DNA of 64,000 bases from Methanobacterium formicicum DSM 3637 (GCF_000302455.1 NZ_AMPO01000001.1:189001-253000), one strand, 5' to 3'; counted from the stretch's first letter, positions 15,095 to 23,570 are shown. The notes: generated by a model not told the origin, from the letters alone. Made by a program: numbers and translations.

Positions 15095-15152
15095 TTTCTC
15101 AGTTTTATCCACATAGAATCTATGAAGTTTTGATAAAAATGATTCTGAGAAA
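15095..15152. other. long structured inverted repeat, possible RNA or protein-binding element
   Basis: Three nested pairings: TTTCTCAG (15095-15102) with CTGAGAAA (15145-15152), TTTTATC (15103-15109) with GATAAAA (15132-15138), and CATAG (15112-15116) with CTATG (15120-15124) around a three-base loop. One six-base bulge lies on the 3' side. Twenty base pairs in 58 bases is more structure than is usual in this A+T-rich stretch. Whether it is transcribed cannot be told. Confidence 0.4.
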
Positions 15153-15309
15153 AATCCTTTTTGATTTTTCTGAGTTACTCAAATTTCAAGTGTTCACATT
15201 TTTTTTTGAAATTATCAAATTTTCTACATTTACTTTAGTTAGTTTTATATTGTTGGAAAAAATGAAAGTAATTTATGGCAGTTTTTATTTCTATTAGAAA
15301 AATAGCTGG

Positions 15310-16527
15310 GTGGATGTTAAAATATTAGGTAGAACTGGGTATCAAATAGACAATTTAATAGAAAAAGAGCTTATAAAAGGTGTCAAAAGTGGGAAAGAGT
15401 TGAAAAATAAAGTTTTGGATTCACTTGGTAAAGAAGTGCCAAAACATTTTCAAAAAGCATATGATCGTTCGTTAATAAAACTTTTAGAAAAAGAGAAAAT
15501 AATGATTGTTAGTTATGATCCTTCTATGGATTCTAGGAGAACAAAACAGGCATTCAAATCAGATCCTTTAGTTTTTGATTCCTCAAAAAGGCTTACTCGT
15601 CCGGACATTTTAGAATTATTAAAAAATCTAACTAAAAGTAACCGCGCATATCAAAATATTAGATCACTATTCAAGAATAAATTGGAGGATTTAAAAACTT
15701 TCTATTTTTATCGGTGGAGTATTCTTGAGAATGGAACTTTCTCAGAAACCCCTGATCAGCTTGAAGATATGTTTTCTAACTTCAGATTCTTTGAATATAT
15801 CCAAGATATGATAACAGATTTAGAAGAAAAAGATAAAGAGGCATATATAAGATATTATTATGTCGAAAGTGTTGATGAAGATGTTGAGTCGTATGACACT
15901 GTTTGGAGTGAAATTCAATACATTATAGATAAGGTTGAAGAGAGAGATGAAAGAAAACGATACGATATGTCGTATGACTATGATGATTTGCAAATAGAGA
16001 AAGAAAAAAGATCTTTTGAAGAAGAAGATTACTTTAAGTATGATTTAAAAGAAATTATTGAACATATGGCTTCAATTCTGATTTTGCTTGACAAATATAA
16101 AAATTATCCCAATTTAAAAATATGGTTTTATCCATTTTCTTCTTTTCAATTTGATGATATTTGGAATGATGTATCTAATAGTTATTATAAAACCTATTCC
16201 TCTTTTGATAATAAGATATTGACACATTCAGTTTATACTCTTAAAATTGATAAATATGGTTATTGGGATGATAAAGAAGCTCTAAAAGAAGGAGGCTACA
16301 AAAATCAACTTAATAGTATCAAAAGCCCTGATAAAGAGTTTGAACATGTAATAGACATCATTTTAACATATCCCAAGGAAGAAAAAGCCATTTTAATGGG
16401 AATATTAGCAAAAGGGTTAAGTGATGAATCAGGATCTATACAAGTGTTTGGAGAATTTTATAGGAAAATGCAAAATGTCGATTATCAAAAAAGACTAACC
16501 ACTGTTCTTGGTCTTGTTGAATTATGA
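15310..16527 (+). CDS. uncharacterised 405-aa protein in accessory region
   Basis: I do not recognise the family. The protein is soluble, charged and probably mostly helical, with an acidic middle section (EEKDKEAYIRYYYVESVDED ... KVEERDERKRYDMSYDYDD, about 175-225) rich in Tyr and Asp. The first 80 residues, ending in KLLEKEKIMIVSYDPS, could be a helical DNA-binding or winged-helix segment, but no signature is clear. The GTG start has only a weak ribosome binding site, so the N-terminus is uncertain. Its codon use matches the neighbouring SIR2-like and restriction genes, which suggests a shared foreign origin. A role in defence is possible from location only. Confidence 0.6.
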   Translation: MDVKILGRTGYQIDNLIEKELIKGVKSGKELKNKVLDSLGKEVPKHFQKAYDRSLIKLLEKEKIMIVSYDPSMDSRRTKQAFKSDPLVFDSSKRLTRPDILELLKNLTKSNRAYQNIRSLFKNKLEDLKTFYFYRWSILENGTFSETPDQLEDMFSNFRFFEYIQDMITDLEEKDKEAYIRYYYVESVDEDVESYDTVWSEIQYIIDKVEERDERKRYDMSYDYDDLQIEKEKRSFEEEDYFKYDLKEIIEHMASILILLDKYKNYPNLKIWFYPFSSFQFDDIWNDVSNSYYKTYSSFDNKILTHSVYTLKIDKYGYWDDKEALKEGGYKNQLNSIKSPDKEFEHVIDIILTYPKEEKAILMGILAKGLSDESGSIQVFGEFYRKMQNVDYQKRLTTVLGLVEL

Positions 16528-16549
16528 ATAGTACTTACTTAATAATAAA

Positions 16550-16957
16550 TTAATCTTTGTTTCTTTGGATTAAACCAAATTCATCTTCATATATATATTT
16601 ACCTGCAACAGTGACAAAATGATCTGGTTTTACAGGTTTAGAAAACTTTTCAAAATTTTCAAATTCAATAACAGACATTTCACTCCTACCTTTGGAATAT
16701 TCCCTAAGTTCATCTTGATTTAACATTAAATTCGTACCATAATTCCTTAAAATATTAGTAGGCTTCATTTTACCTATGAATTTTATATCTGCCCAGCCCG
16801 TGTAGGCTTTAGCTCCTTGAGATTCATATATAACAAACTTTTCTCCAATATGTATTCTACACAAACATCGCCTTCCCACAAAAACGGTTTTTCCTTTGTT
16901 ATATATTCTTTTTGCATATTCTGTGGGTACGGGATGTGTCACTCCAACTATATCCAT
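16550..16957 (-). CDS. DUF365-like protein
   Basis: 135 aa. The text MDIVGVTHPVPTEYAKRIY, GKTVFVGRRCLCRIHIGEKFVIYESQGAKAYTGWADIKFIG agrees with what I recall of DUF365 proteins of methanogens, which may adopt a PUA/ASCH-like beta barrel able to bind RNA or nucleotides. GGTGAT lies just before the ATG. Tail-to-tail with the 405-aa gene (22 bp apart). Function unknown; it may be an older chromosomal gene inside the accessory region. Confidence 0.6.
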   Translation of the reverse strand: MDIVGVTHPVPTEYAKRIYNKGKTVFVGRRCLCRIHIGEKFVIYESQGAKAYTGWADIKFIGKMKPTNILRNYGTNLMLNQDELREYSKGRSEMSVIEFENFEKFSKPVKPDHFVTVAGKYIYEDEFGLIQRNKD

Positions 16958-17161
16958 ACCATCACCTTTTTATTGAAGTTCAAGATATTTTTGACATTTA
17001 TTATTTATTCTAAAGAGACAATTAAAAATTTAGATCATAACGAAGAACCCCATATCTATGGAAAGGAAAACTACTAACACCTAAGGAAAAATTGTGTATA
17101 ATCTATAAATCTATGCAATTATTTACATGAATTTAACCACTCCCTAATTAATATTATGACA

Positions 17162-18055
17162 TTAAGAGTATATTTTTAGAATTCCCTCTTTTTCTAAAGC
17201 ATTATTAAAAACTTCAATCTTCTTATTTAATTCTTTATGAATGTCAGTTAATTTACCTGATTCTGACTCTGTTAAAGTCCGATTATGTGCTATACAATTT
17301 CTTAAGGGTTCAATATCATCTAAAAGTAGTTTTACATCCTCTAAAAATTCTATATACAGATCTTCTTTAATACCCCTATCAACTATATTTTTTTGAAAAT
17401 CTTCGTATGTGTTAGAAAAACGAGCAATTTTAAATAGATCACCTTGTTGAAGTGTTTTTGTTTGTAATAATTTTTGATATTGACCAAAATTTAAATAAAA
17501 AGATTCATTCTCAAAAAATGTGCTTAAATAGTCTTTTCTCATGCTTTCATTAGATTTAAGCACATTTTGTTCATATTCCACTTTTACCATCCTTTTTTTG
17601 GGATATTGAAATTTACCAATATTTATTTCCTTAAATAAATCATAGAAATCATTACCATAAGTATCAATTAAAATGAATGAAATTACTTCACGTATTTTCA
17701 TCTCGATTTCAAAAATTTTAGAATGATATTTCTTCAATTCATTACCCAAATCATTATCATAATATTTAAAAATAGCTTCTATCTCATTACTCTTCAACTC
17801 ATCGTTAAATGAGCTTATTACCTCATCAATAAGATCATCATTCAAATCTTCATCCAACTCTTCATCCAAATCAATTTTGAAACATAAAAAGATCATTTTT
17901 TCCCCAATGTCTTTTGAATATTGACTTTGAATACATTCTTCAAAAATAGTTTTATCGATCTCGATAGTGATGTTATCCAACGCATCATTCAAAATCATTT
18001 TAGGATCTTTAAGTTCTGATTTTTCGAATAATAATTGATAAGAAACAGAAACCAT
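17162..18055 (-). CDS. HEPN-domain protein, putative RNase, last gene of a restriction-modification operon
   Basis: 297 aa. The C-terminal helical part reads LLLDDIEPLRNCIAHNRTL; RNCIAH (about residues 252-257) is an exact RNxxxH, the catalytic motif of HEPN ribonucleases. Upstream is an acidic, mainly helical region without recognisable ATPase motifs, unlike PrrC and RloC, anticodon nucleases that have a HEPN-type end joined to an ABC-type ATPase. The start codon follows the specificity-subunit stop codon directly (TAG then ATG), so translation is probably coupled. It stands where a restriction subunit might be expected. Inference: a toxin-like RNase kept silent by, or acting with, the modification complex. 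Known family: HEPN; seen: motif and operon position. Confidence 0.65.
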   Translation of the reverse strand: MVSVSYQLLFEKSELKDPKMILNDALDNITIEIDKTIFEECIQSQYSKDIGEKMIFLCFKIDLDEELDEDLNDDLIDEVISSFNDELKSNEIEAIFKYYDNDLGNELKKYHSKIFEIEMKIREVISFILIDTYGNDFYDLFKEINIGKFQYPKKRMVKVEYEQNVLKSNESMRKDYLSTFFENESFYLNFGQYQKLLQTKTLQQGDLFKIARFSNTYEDFQKNIVDRGIKEDLYIEFLEDVKLLLDDIEPLRNCIAHNRTLTESESGKLTDIHKELNKKIEVFNNALEKEGILKIYS

Positions 18056-19444
18056 CTAAACACCCAGTATTAGTTCAATTTCATTTTTAGTCTCAAATAT
18101 TAATTTATTGCCCTCTTCTTGTAATTTAGTTGATTCACTCATTTTATACGAAAATTCTTTTATTATATTTTCTTGAATTTCAATAGGTGGAACAGGAAGT
18201 AAAAGATTTTTAATAGATTCTTGAGATAAACTACCCATTATCGCCCCTATTTTATTCCTATCAAATTGTAATTTACCGATGGACGAATTTAAAACTATTT
18301 CAACATATTTTTTATTAATGTCTTGTTTAAGTCTTATCCTAAAAATTTCAGAACTTATAATATCATCTAAATCCGCATTAACACAAACAGCAATACCATA
18401 AGTCCCTTTCCTTGTAAGTAAAATATCACCTTTTTTTAACTGGATATCCTTTTTAATATCCGTTATAGGTAAATTAATTTTTTTAACATCACTATATTCT
18501 ATCTCAAACGGTTTAATATTGCTGACTCTCAAATAATTAAGGCCAATATCACTGAATTCACGATAATCCATCCCATTTATTATGCTTTCAATTTCTGTCC
18601 CAAATTTTTTAGTATTCAATGATTCATTATTTATTAATTCAGAATACAACTCATTAAAAAGTGGTTTATAATAAAAAGGATCTAATCTTCCTTCAATATC
18701 ATCACTTCCAACAACAAATGTCATCTTCTCACGAGATTTAGGAATTCTAATTTTCAATTCTTGAAATAGAAAATCTTCCATTGAATTTAAAATTTCAAAT
18801 GCCTTACTTTCTTTTTCTTTTTTAGTTTTATAGGCATTTTCCATTTTTCGAGCAATATCGTTTTGAATCTCAATTGGAGGCAACAGAATGTTAATACCCC
18901 CAATTTCTTCTAAATTAATATTAGCTCTTGCAACAGGCCTTTTTATTCTATTCAATTGTAATTGCCCTAATTTTGATAACAAAAAGATTTTAACATATTC
19001 TGGATTAATCTCTTCATTTAATCTAACTAATGCTAAGGCTTGGTTGATATTTGCTTCGTTTTCATCATTATAAACAGAAACTTGGCCGATAGTTGCACCA
19101 ACAAGAGCTATCAACAAATCCCCTTTTTTTAATTTAGATCCTTTTAAACTATTATTATGAACTTCGGGTTTAATATATAAAATTTTATTGAAATTGATAC
19201 TATTATATTCATTTATATCCCCACTCCTTATGAATGGAATTCCATTCTCAGCATTAACATACGCTGGACCCCCAGATTTTGGAGTGGATCCACTTTTTAT
19301 TTTAGAAGAAATCTCTTTAAGGGTTTTAAATTGAAATTCACTATCATTAAATCTATCCATTATTTCAAGAAATTCTAACCTATAATAATTAGGATCCAAT
19401 CTAGATTCAACATCAATTAAATTAATCGAGAAACATTCAACCAT
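18056..19444 (-). CDS. hsdS: type I/IIB-like specificity subunit (HsdS family)
   Basis: 462 aa with two target-recognition domains, each followed by a conserved helical spacer. The first half has TLKEISSKIKSGSTPKSGG ... GIPFIRSGDI and LKKGDLLIALVGATIGQ, ending in LLPPIEIQNDIARKME. The second half repeats the plan with YLRVSNIKPFEI, LKKGDILLTRKGTYG and PVPPIEIQENIIKEF. Two domains predict a bipartite DNA target. The ATG overlaps the end of the methyltransferase gene by 8 bases and has GAGG 6 nt upstream. It would recruit the nuclease-methyltransferase fusion to DNA. Confidence 0.9.
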   Translation of the reverse strand: MVECFSINLIDVESRLDPNYYRLEFLEIMDRFNDSEFQFKTLKEISSKIKSGSTPKSGGPAYVNAENGIPFIRSGDINEYNSINFNKILYIKPEVHNNSLKGSKLKKGDLLIALVGATIGQVSVYNDENEANINQALALVRLNEEINPEYVKIFLLSKLGQLQLNRIKRPVARANINLEEIGGINILLPPIEIQNDIARKMENAYKTKKEKESKAFEILNSMEDFLFQELKIRIPKSREKMTFVVGSDDIEGRLDPFYYKPLFNELYSELINNESLNTKKFGTEIESIINGMDYREFSDIGLNYLRVSNIKPFEIEYSDVKKINLPITDIKKDIQLKKGDILLTRKGTYGIAVCVNADLDDIISSEIFRIRLKQDINKKYVEIVLNSSIGKLQFDRNKIGAIMGSLSQESIKNLLLPVPPIEIQENIIKEFSYKMSESTKLQEEGNKLIFETKNEIELILGV

Positions 19445-21263
19445 TTTTATCCTCTACCTTATTTAATCCGTTATAATCACTTTCCTCCTTCAAAAATTTG
19501 TTATATTCCTCAGGAATAATTTTTTTTAAATCATTTTCTTTAACTTTCTTTCCAGTTGGATCGTAACCTATCGTATTTGCGATAGCCATGAAAATTTTAT
19601 AATTTCTTGGAGTCTCATTGTCAGTGTATTTCCTCAAAAATAATAATGAACTTCTTACACCAGCTCCAAAGTGCGAAAATGCAAATTGGGGCAGTGAAAC
19701 TATTGCTAATATTTGGCATTTTTCCATTAGATATTTTCTAACATCTTTTTGAGAACTATTAGTCAAAATTCCATCAGGTAAAACGATTGCCATCCTACCT
19801 CCAGGTTTAAGGAAATCAATGCATCTTTCAATAAATAATATTTCCGTTTTTTGCCTATTCTTCTTTCCAAGTTCATAAAGCTCCAAATAAGGTTTCTCAT
19901 TCTTTTTAACAGAGGCACCAAAGGGAGGATTGGTTAAAATAATATCAAATTGGTTGGGTCCAAATTTTTTACCAAATTCTTGAAGTTTATTGAACTCTTG
20001 TAATGCGTCAGTACTAATTATGTGCCCATGACCATCTTCGTGAAGAAACATATTCATTTTACATACTCTAGCTATTTGATCATTTAACTCAATTCCAAAA
20101 ATATTATTTTTTGCAAAATCGCGCCATACATCCCTTGCTTTAATTTCGTTTTTAAAATTATTCTTGGCATAATTTCGAATATGGTACATTCCATATAACA
20201 AAAATCCACCACTTCCACAAGCAGGATCTAAAATTAACTCATTAGGTCTGGGTTTTATTATGTCAACACAAAAGTTAATCACTTCACGAGGAGTAAAAAA
20301 TTGACCCATTTTTCCCCTAAAGAATTCTTCCATAAACATCTCAAATGCTATGCCTTTGCTATCTAAATCAGTTTCAGTTAAATCTAAACTTTCTATATAT
20401 TCCACAATTGAATATATTACTTCAGATCCCAATTTGATATCATCTGCAAAAACTTCGGGTTCTGCGTTTTGTGCTTTGTAATAAATTGAATTTATTCTTC
20501 TGGATACATCTTCATAACTTTCCCCAGATCCTACTTGAAACTTATATGCTTGCCCATCAATTGTATCCTTTTCATCCTTAAGTTTACAGAATAATAATTT
20601 AGAAATCTCATCAAATGCTGCGGTAGGAGCTAATTTACCACCTTGCCACACGGTATCATGTGATTTTTCTAAAATTCGGATCAATTCACCTTTAGGAACA
20701 CTTTTAATGTCCTCAGTTCCTCCTCTAACATATTTATAGGTTGGAGGTTCTCTATAATCTCTTGGTGTATCCGAAACAATGTTCTTGATTCTTTCAATGG
20801 CTTTGTAATCATGATAATTGAAAGTTCTTCGTTTAGTTCCTGCAACTACAACAGCATAACAAGCATTTAAACGATTTGCATTGTCAAAAACTTGTTCAAT
20901 TGCCTGACTAAACTCCGCATCACTTATTCCATCTTTCTTACACTCAACAACAAGAAAAGGATCACTTAACTTATCATCCTCATAAACTACTATATCTGCC
21001 ATATATGATGGAATTCGTGTAGAAGTCTTAGTTTCTATTTTTATTCTTTCTTTAAGGTAATTATAATCTAAAATTAATTCCACAAAAAATGCAGCTCTAA
21101 CTTCCTCTTCAGAATCATTCTTATAGTGAGTTTCATATTTGTTTGAACAATTGTATTTTATTTTAAGAGTGTTATTCAATTTATTATCAGAAATCTCAAT
21201 TAATTTTGTATCAATTCCTCTTTGTATCTGCTCCGAAAATTTGGAGATAGAATCATCACTCAT
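19437..21263 (-). CDS. N6-adenine DNA methyltransferase with N-terminal nuclease domain (BcgI-A-like R-M fusion)
   Basis: 608 aa from the ATG at 21263, favoured by AAGGGG 6 nt upstream; an ATG eleven codons earlier is weaker. Residues 1-170 look like the HsdR N-terminal PD-(D/E)xK nuclease: Glu53/54, Asp90 (YMADIVVYED), Glu107-x-Lys109 (LVVECKK) and a QAIEQ motif from Gln120. The remainder is an HsdM-type methylase with motif I DPACGSGGF (346-354) and motif IV NPPF (445-448). No helicase domain is present. BcgI subunit A (about 640 aa) has this plan and cuts both sides of its site with a separate specificity subunit, which is the next gene. Cutting geometry is inferred from family only. Confidence 0.85.
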   Translation of the reverse strand: MSDDSISKFSEQIQRGIDTKLIEISDNKLNNTLKIKYNCSNKYETHYKNDSEEEVRAAFFVELILDYNYLKERIKIETKTSTRIPSYMADIVVYEDDKLSDPFLVVECKKDGISDAEFSQAIEQVFDNANRLNACYAVVVAGTKRRTFNYHDYKAIERIKNIVSDTPRDYREPPTYKYVRGGTEDIKSVPKGELIRILEKSHDTVWQGGKLAPTAAFDEISKLLFCKLKDEKDTIDGQAYKFQVGSGESYEDVSRRINSIYYKAQNAEPEVFADDIKLGSEVIYSIVEYIESLDLTETDLDSKGIAFEMFMEEFFRGKMGQFFTPREVINFCVDIIKPRPNELILDPACGSGGFLLYGMYHIRNYAKNNFKNEIKARDVWRDFAKNNIFGIELNDQIARVCKMNMFLHEDGHGHIISTDALQEFNKLQEFGKKFGPNQFDIILTNPPFGASVKKNEKPYLELYELGKKNRQKTEILFIERCIDFLKPGGRMAIVLPDGILTNSSQKDVRKYLMEKCQILAIVSLPQFAFSHFGAGVRSSLLFLRKYTDNETPRNYKIFMAIANTIGYDPTGKKVKENDLKKIIPEEYNKFLKEESDYNGLNKVEDKNG

Positions 21264-21264
21264 T

Positions 21265-21486
21265 TTACCCCTTCTTAAATTTACTTCCGATATCATTTTT
21301 AATATAATTCATATCTTGTTTCCCTAAATATTCTATTACGGCTTGCCTAATATGAAAACTCCTTGAAATGTAACTCTTTTCTGATAATTCTTTTAACTCT
21401 TCCAATAATGGTAGGGGTAATTTTATCGTTATTTGCTTCATTCGTTGCTTAGATTTTGGTCTTCCCCTTTTTTTTGGTTCTGTCAT
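21265..21486 (-). CDS. small AT-hook / ribbon-helix-helix DNA-binding protein
   Basis: 73 aa. The N-terminus PKKRGRPKSKQR contains the AT-hook core R-G-R-P flanked by basic residues, which binds the minor groove of A/T runs. Residues 18-55 (KQITIKLPLPLLEELKEL ... RSFHIRQAVIEYL) fit a CopG/MetJ-type ribbon-helix-helix: one strand and two helices. The stop codon lies one base before the methyltransferase start (TAA-A-ATG), so it is the first gene of the restriction-modification operon and probably its regulator. A 176-bp A/T repeat array begins 58 bp upstream of its start. Confidence 0.7.
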   Translation of the reverse strand: MTEPKKRGRPKSKQRMKQITIKLPLPLLEELKELSEKSYISRSFHIRQAVIEYLGKQDMNYIKNDIGSKFKKG

Positions 21487-21543
21487 CTTTTCACAAAAAA
21501 ATGATATATTTGTAAATGTATAAAAATTTTGTGTTATTTTTTA

Positions 21544-21719
21544 ATATTTATTAAATATTTATTAATTATTTATTGAATATTTATTAAATAATTATTGACT
21601 ATTTATTTAATATTTATTGAATATTTATTAAATAGTTATTAAATAGTTATTAAATAGTTATTAAATAGTTATTAAATAGTTATTAAATAGTTATTAAATA
21701 TTTAATAAATATTTATTAA
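21544..21719. repeat. tandem array of sixteen 11-bp A/T-rich units
   Basis: The stretch divides exactly into 16 units of 11 bp with no slippage. Six consecutive copies are ATAGTTATTAA (21632-21697); the others are variants of ATATTTATTAA, with single changes such as ATATTTATTGA, CTATTTATTTA and ATATTTAATAA. The only G or C bases come from these few positions. It lies upstream of the AT-hook/ribbon-helix-helix gene and downstream of a small hypothetical gene, in non-coding DNA. Confidence 0.93.
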
Positions 21720-21788
21720 ACTTCGTTATATGTGGATTTTACGAAGTACCAAGAAAAGAAAAATTAAAAAAGTAATTTTTAATGAAGA

Positions 21789-22118
21789 TCATTTAAGTTG
21801 AATGATTGTTTCACTTAATTGTTTATTAAGCCTCTTTAGGTTATTATTTTCAGTTTTTAGTTCATTTATTTTTTTAATAGTCAATTTAATGTGTTCAATA
21901 TAGCTTTCTTTAGTTTTTAAACTATCTAAAAGAGTTTCCTTTAATTGATCTGTAAAATGTTTTTGGAACTCGTCCACGTTTTTATCAGTGAAAATCATAA
22001 CATCTTTTCCCTCCTCAATAAACATAGGAGGATCAATTAAGATTCTGTTATGATACACTATAGTTCTACCTGTTTTAACTTGTGTTATTACCTTATTTCC
22101 CTCTTTAAAAACTATCAT
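21789..22118 (-). CDS. small coiled-coil protein, unknown
   Basis: 109 aa. The first half is beta-like (VFKEGNKVITQVKTGRTIVYHNRILI). The second half, from about residue 55, is a coiled coil of Lys, Glu, Leu and Asn heptads (ELKTENNNLKRLNKQLSETI). The ATG follows GGAAGTAAGG. It starts 4 bp after the stop of the 74-aa gene, so the two form an operon. Seen in accessory DNA; function unknown, structural or regulatory role possible. Confidence 0.55.
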   Translation of the reverse strand: MIVFKEGNKVITQVKTGRTIVYHNRILIDPPMFIEEGKDVMIFTDKNVDEFQKHFTDQLKETLLDSLKTKESYIEHIKLTIKKINELKTENNNLKRLNKQLSETIIQLK

Positions 22119-22122
22119 GACC

Positions 22123-22347
22123 TTACTTCCTTTTTATACTAGATATCTTATTATCTAATTGTTCTATCTCTTCAGGGGTTCCATGGATGGCCTTATCCAT
22201 GGCATTATAAAAAATTAAAAAATCCTCTAAGTGAAAAACAATAACTTTATCCCCTTTAGTAAAACCGACCATGCTCTTATCATCTACTGGTTTAATAGTT
22301 TTACCAGTCATAACTCCTTTAAATCGTTTAACATCTCTTAAACGCAT
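22123..22347 (-). CDS. small hypothetical protein
   Basis: 74 aa, preceded by GGGGGTTG and an ATG. It shares a short pattern with its neighbour (VMTGKTIKPVDD here, VKTGRTIVYHNR there) followed by a glycine-rich turn (FTKGDKVIVF versus IEEGKDVMIF), so the two may be diverged relatives. No family recognised. Confidence 0.5.
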   Translation of the reverse strand: MRLRDVKRFKGVMTGKTIKPVDDKSMVGFTKGDKVIVFHLEDFLIFYNAMDKAIHGTPEEIEQLDNKISSIKRK

Positions 22348-23030
22348 TATTCAACCCCCATAAGATTTAATTATCCCCAATGGTTTTTTTTGGATATTTT
22401 AAATTTTGAGAACTTAAAAAGAAAGAAAAATGTTTCCAGGATTCTATGTTAATTTGAGGGGGTTCTCAAAAATGACCAAAAACAATTGAATCATGGAATC
22501 ATTAACTTCTTAGTATTATGTAATATATAAATATTAATATTTATTTTTTATACTACTCTAAGGATCATGAAATGTCCAAAAAGTAAAGAGTTCAATTAGT
22601 AGAATAGTATTTGGGTCCTATTTTTAAGGACTATTGCCATTTTCATACTGTTATTTTAAACATAATATTCCAGCATATGGCCATATCCCATATTTTTAAC
22701 TATTTACGGATTTTAATATGCCTATTTTAATCAAATTAATCTAGTTTAATGACATATTTACTTTTTAAAGAATTATAATGCTGTTTATCTTTGGGATTTT
22801 TTAAAGAATTTTTAAGGACTAGTGACTTAGGCCCATACCCGACATTAAATTATCCAGAGTTGATGATAAAAAAATCTAACCCAATGAAAATACAAAAAGC
22901 TTTGATTATTATGGGTTCAAACCTGGGAACTATGTTTTTAATAAAAGGATATTATTAGAATAAAGTGACTTAATATGAGTCTTAAATTAGTACTTTTCAT
23001 TTATATAAAAATATGAGAGCCTTAAAAGGG
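22348..23030. other. 680-bp non-coding stretch in the accessory region
   Basis: No open gene on either strand. It carries GTCCT-N7-AGGAC (22615-22631) and a 13-bp direct repeat TTTTTAAGGACTA at 22621-22633 and 22809-22821. It may contain the promoter of the 74-aa gene. Nothing else is recognised. Confidence 0.5.
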
Positions 23031-23570
23031 TTAATTTCCCTGTTTTTCCCGTTTTTTATAGTAATAGTTGTCCATAGCTTCTCGTTTAGCTGTGATAAAA
23101 TCTGGATCAGTGATTAAATTTGTAACATTTACATTACCATTATGTTCATTTTCAATTTTTCCGCTATGTTTTAAAGTCAGTGTTTCCATTGTTACACCAG
23201 AGGCAATGGCTTTTTTAGTATATAGATCAGATAATGTTTTAAATGCGTTTACTAAAGATGTGCCTTCTAATTCCTCTAACTTCTCCCATAATTGGCGTAT
23301 GCCTTCTTCTAACTCTATTATATAAAGTAAAGTGGCCTCGTCCCTAATTCTCTCTATTTCTGCTCTTTTTGTCAGTGCTTTTTTTATAGCTGTGATATCC
23401 CTAACTACTTCATGATAAGGTTTCTTGTACTTTTCATAAAGAGAAGGTATCCCTTCAATTTGTAATATTTTAGCAGGACTTACAACTCCCCTAGCCATAA
23501 AAGACATTATAATATCTCTTCTAGTTTGTATTTCTTCTTTAGAGTAAATCTGGGTTACCATAATAATCAT
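23031..23570 (-). CDS. hypothetical protein of the integrated element
   Basis: 179 aa, charged and mainly helical. The first 70 residues (YSKEEIQTRRDIIMSFMARGVVSPAKILQI ... YHEVVRDITAIKKALTKR) may include a helix-turn-helix. The end LKHSGKIENEHNGNVNVTNLI is Asn- and Gly-rich and reminiscent of phage small-terminase or DNA-packaging tails, which is only a loose resemblance. Start may be the ATG three codons later (23561). It is isolated from other genes by more than 400 bp on each side. Confidence 0.5.
   Translation of the reverse strand: MIIMVTQIYSKEEIQTRRDIIMSFMARGVVSPAKILQIEGIPSLYEKYKKPYHEVVRDITAIKKALTKRAEIERIRDEATLLYIIELEEGIRQLWEKLEELEGTSLVNAFKTLSDLYTKKAIASGVTMETLTLKHSGKIENEHNGNVNVTNLITDPDFITAKREAMDNYYYKKREKQGN

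Larger units (their letters stand above)
14409..15309. other. 900-bp non-coding A+T-rich stretch with several palindromes
   Basis: No supported gene on either strand. It holds the inverted repeat TGTTCA-N6-TGAACA (14807-14824), a 16-bp palindrome (14913-14928), a GGCCC/GGGCC stem (14981-14996) and a long three-part hairpin (15095-15152), listed separately. A TATA-like TTTTATATTG near 15243-15252 may serve the next gene. Confidence 0.6.

Noticed and set aside
16817..17077. 86-aa plus-strand frame opposite the DUF365-like gene
   Set aside because: It overlaps the start of a better-supported gene, has no ribosome binding site, and has no recognisable pattern.
21261..21296. Upstream ATG at 21296 for the nuclease-methyltransferase
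   Set aside because: It would overlap the previous gene by 32 bases without a ribosome binding site; the ATG at 21263 has AAGGGG in place.
22615..22821. TTTTTAAGGACTA direct repeat as an attachment-site pair
   Set aside because: Only 13 bp, both copies within 200 bp, and no copy near the integrase end was found.
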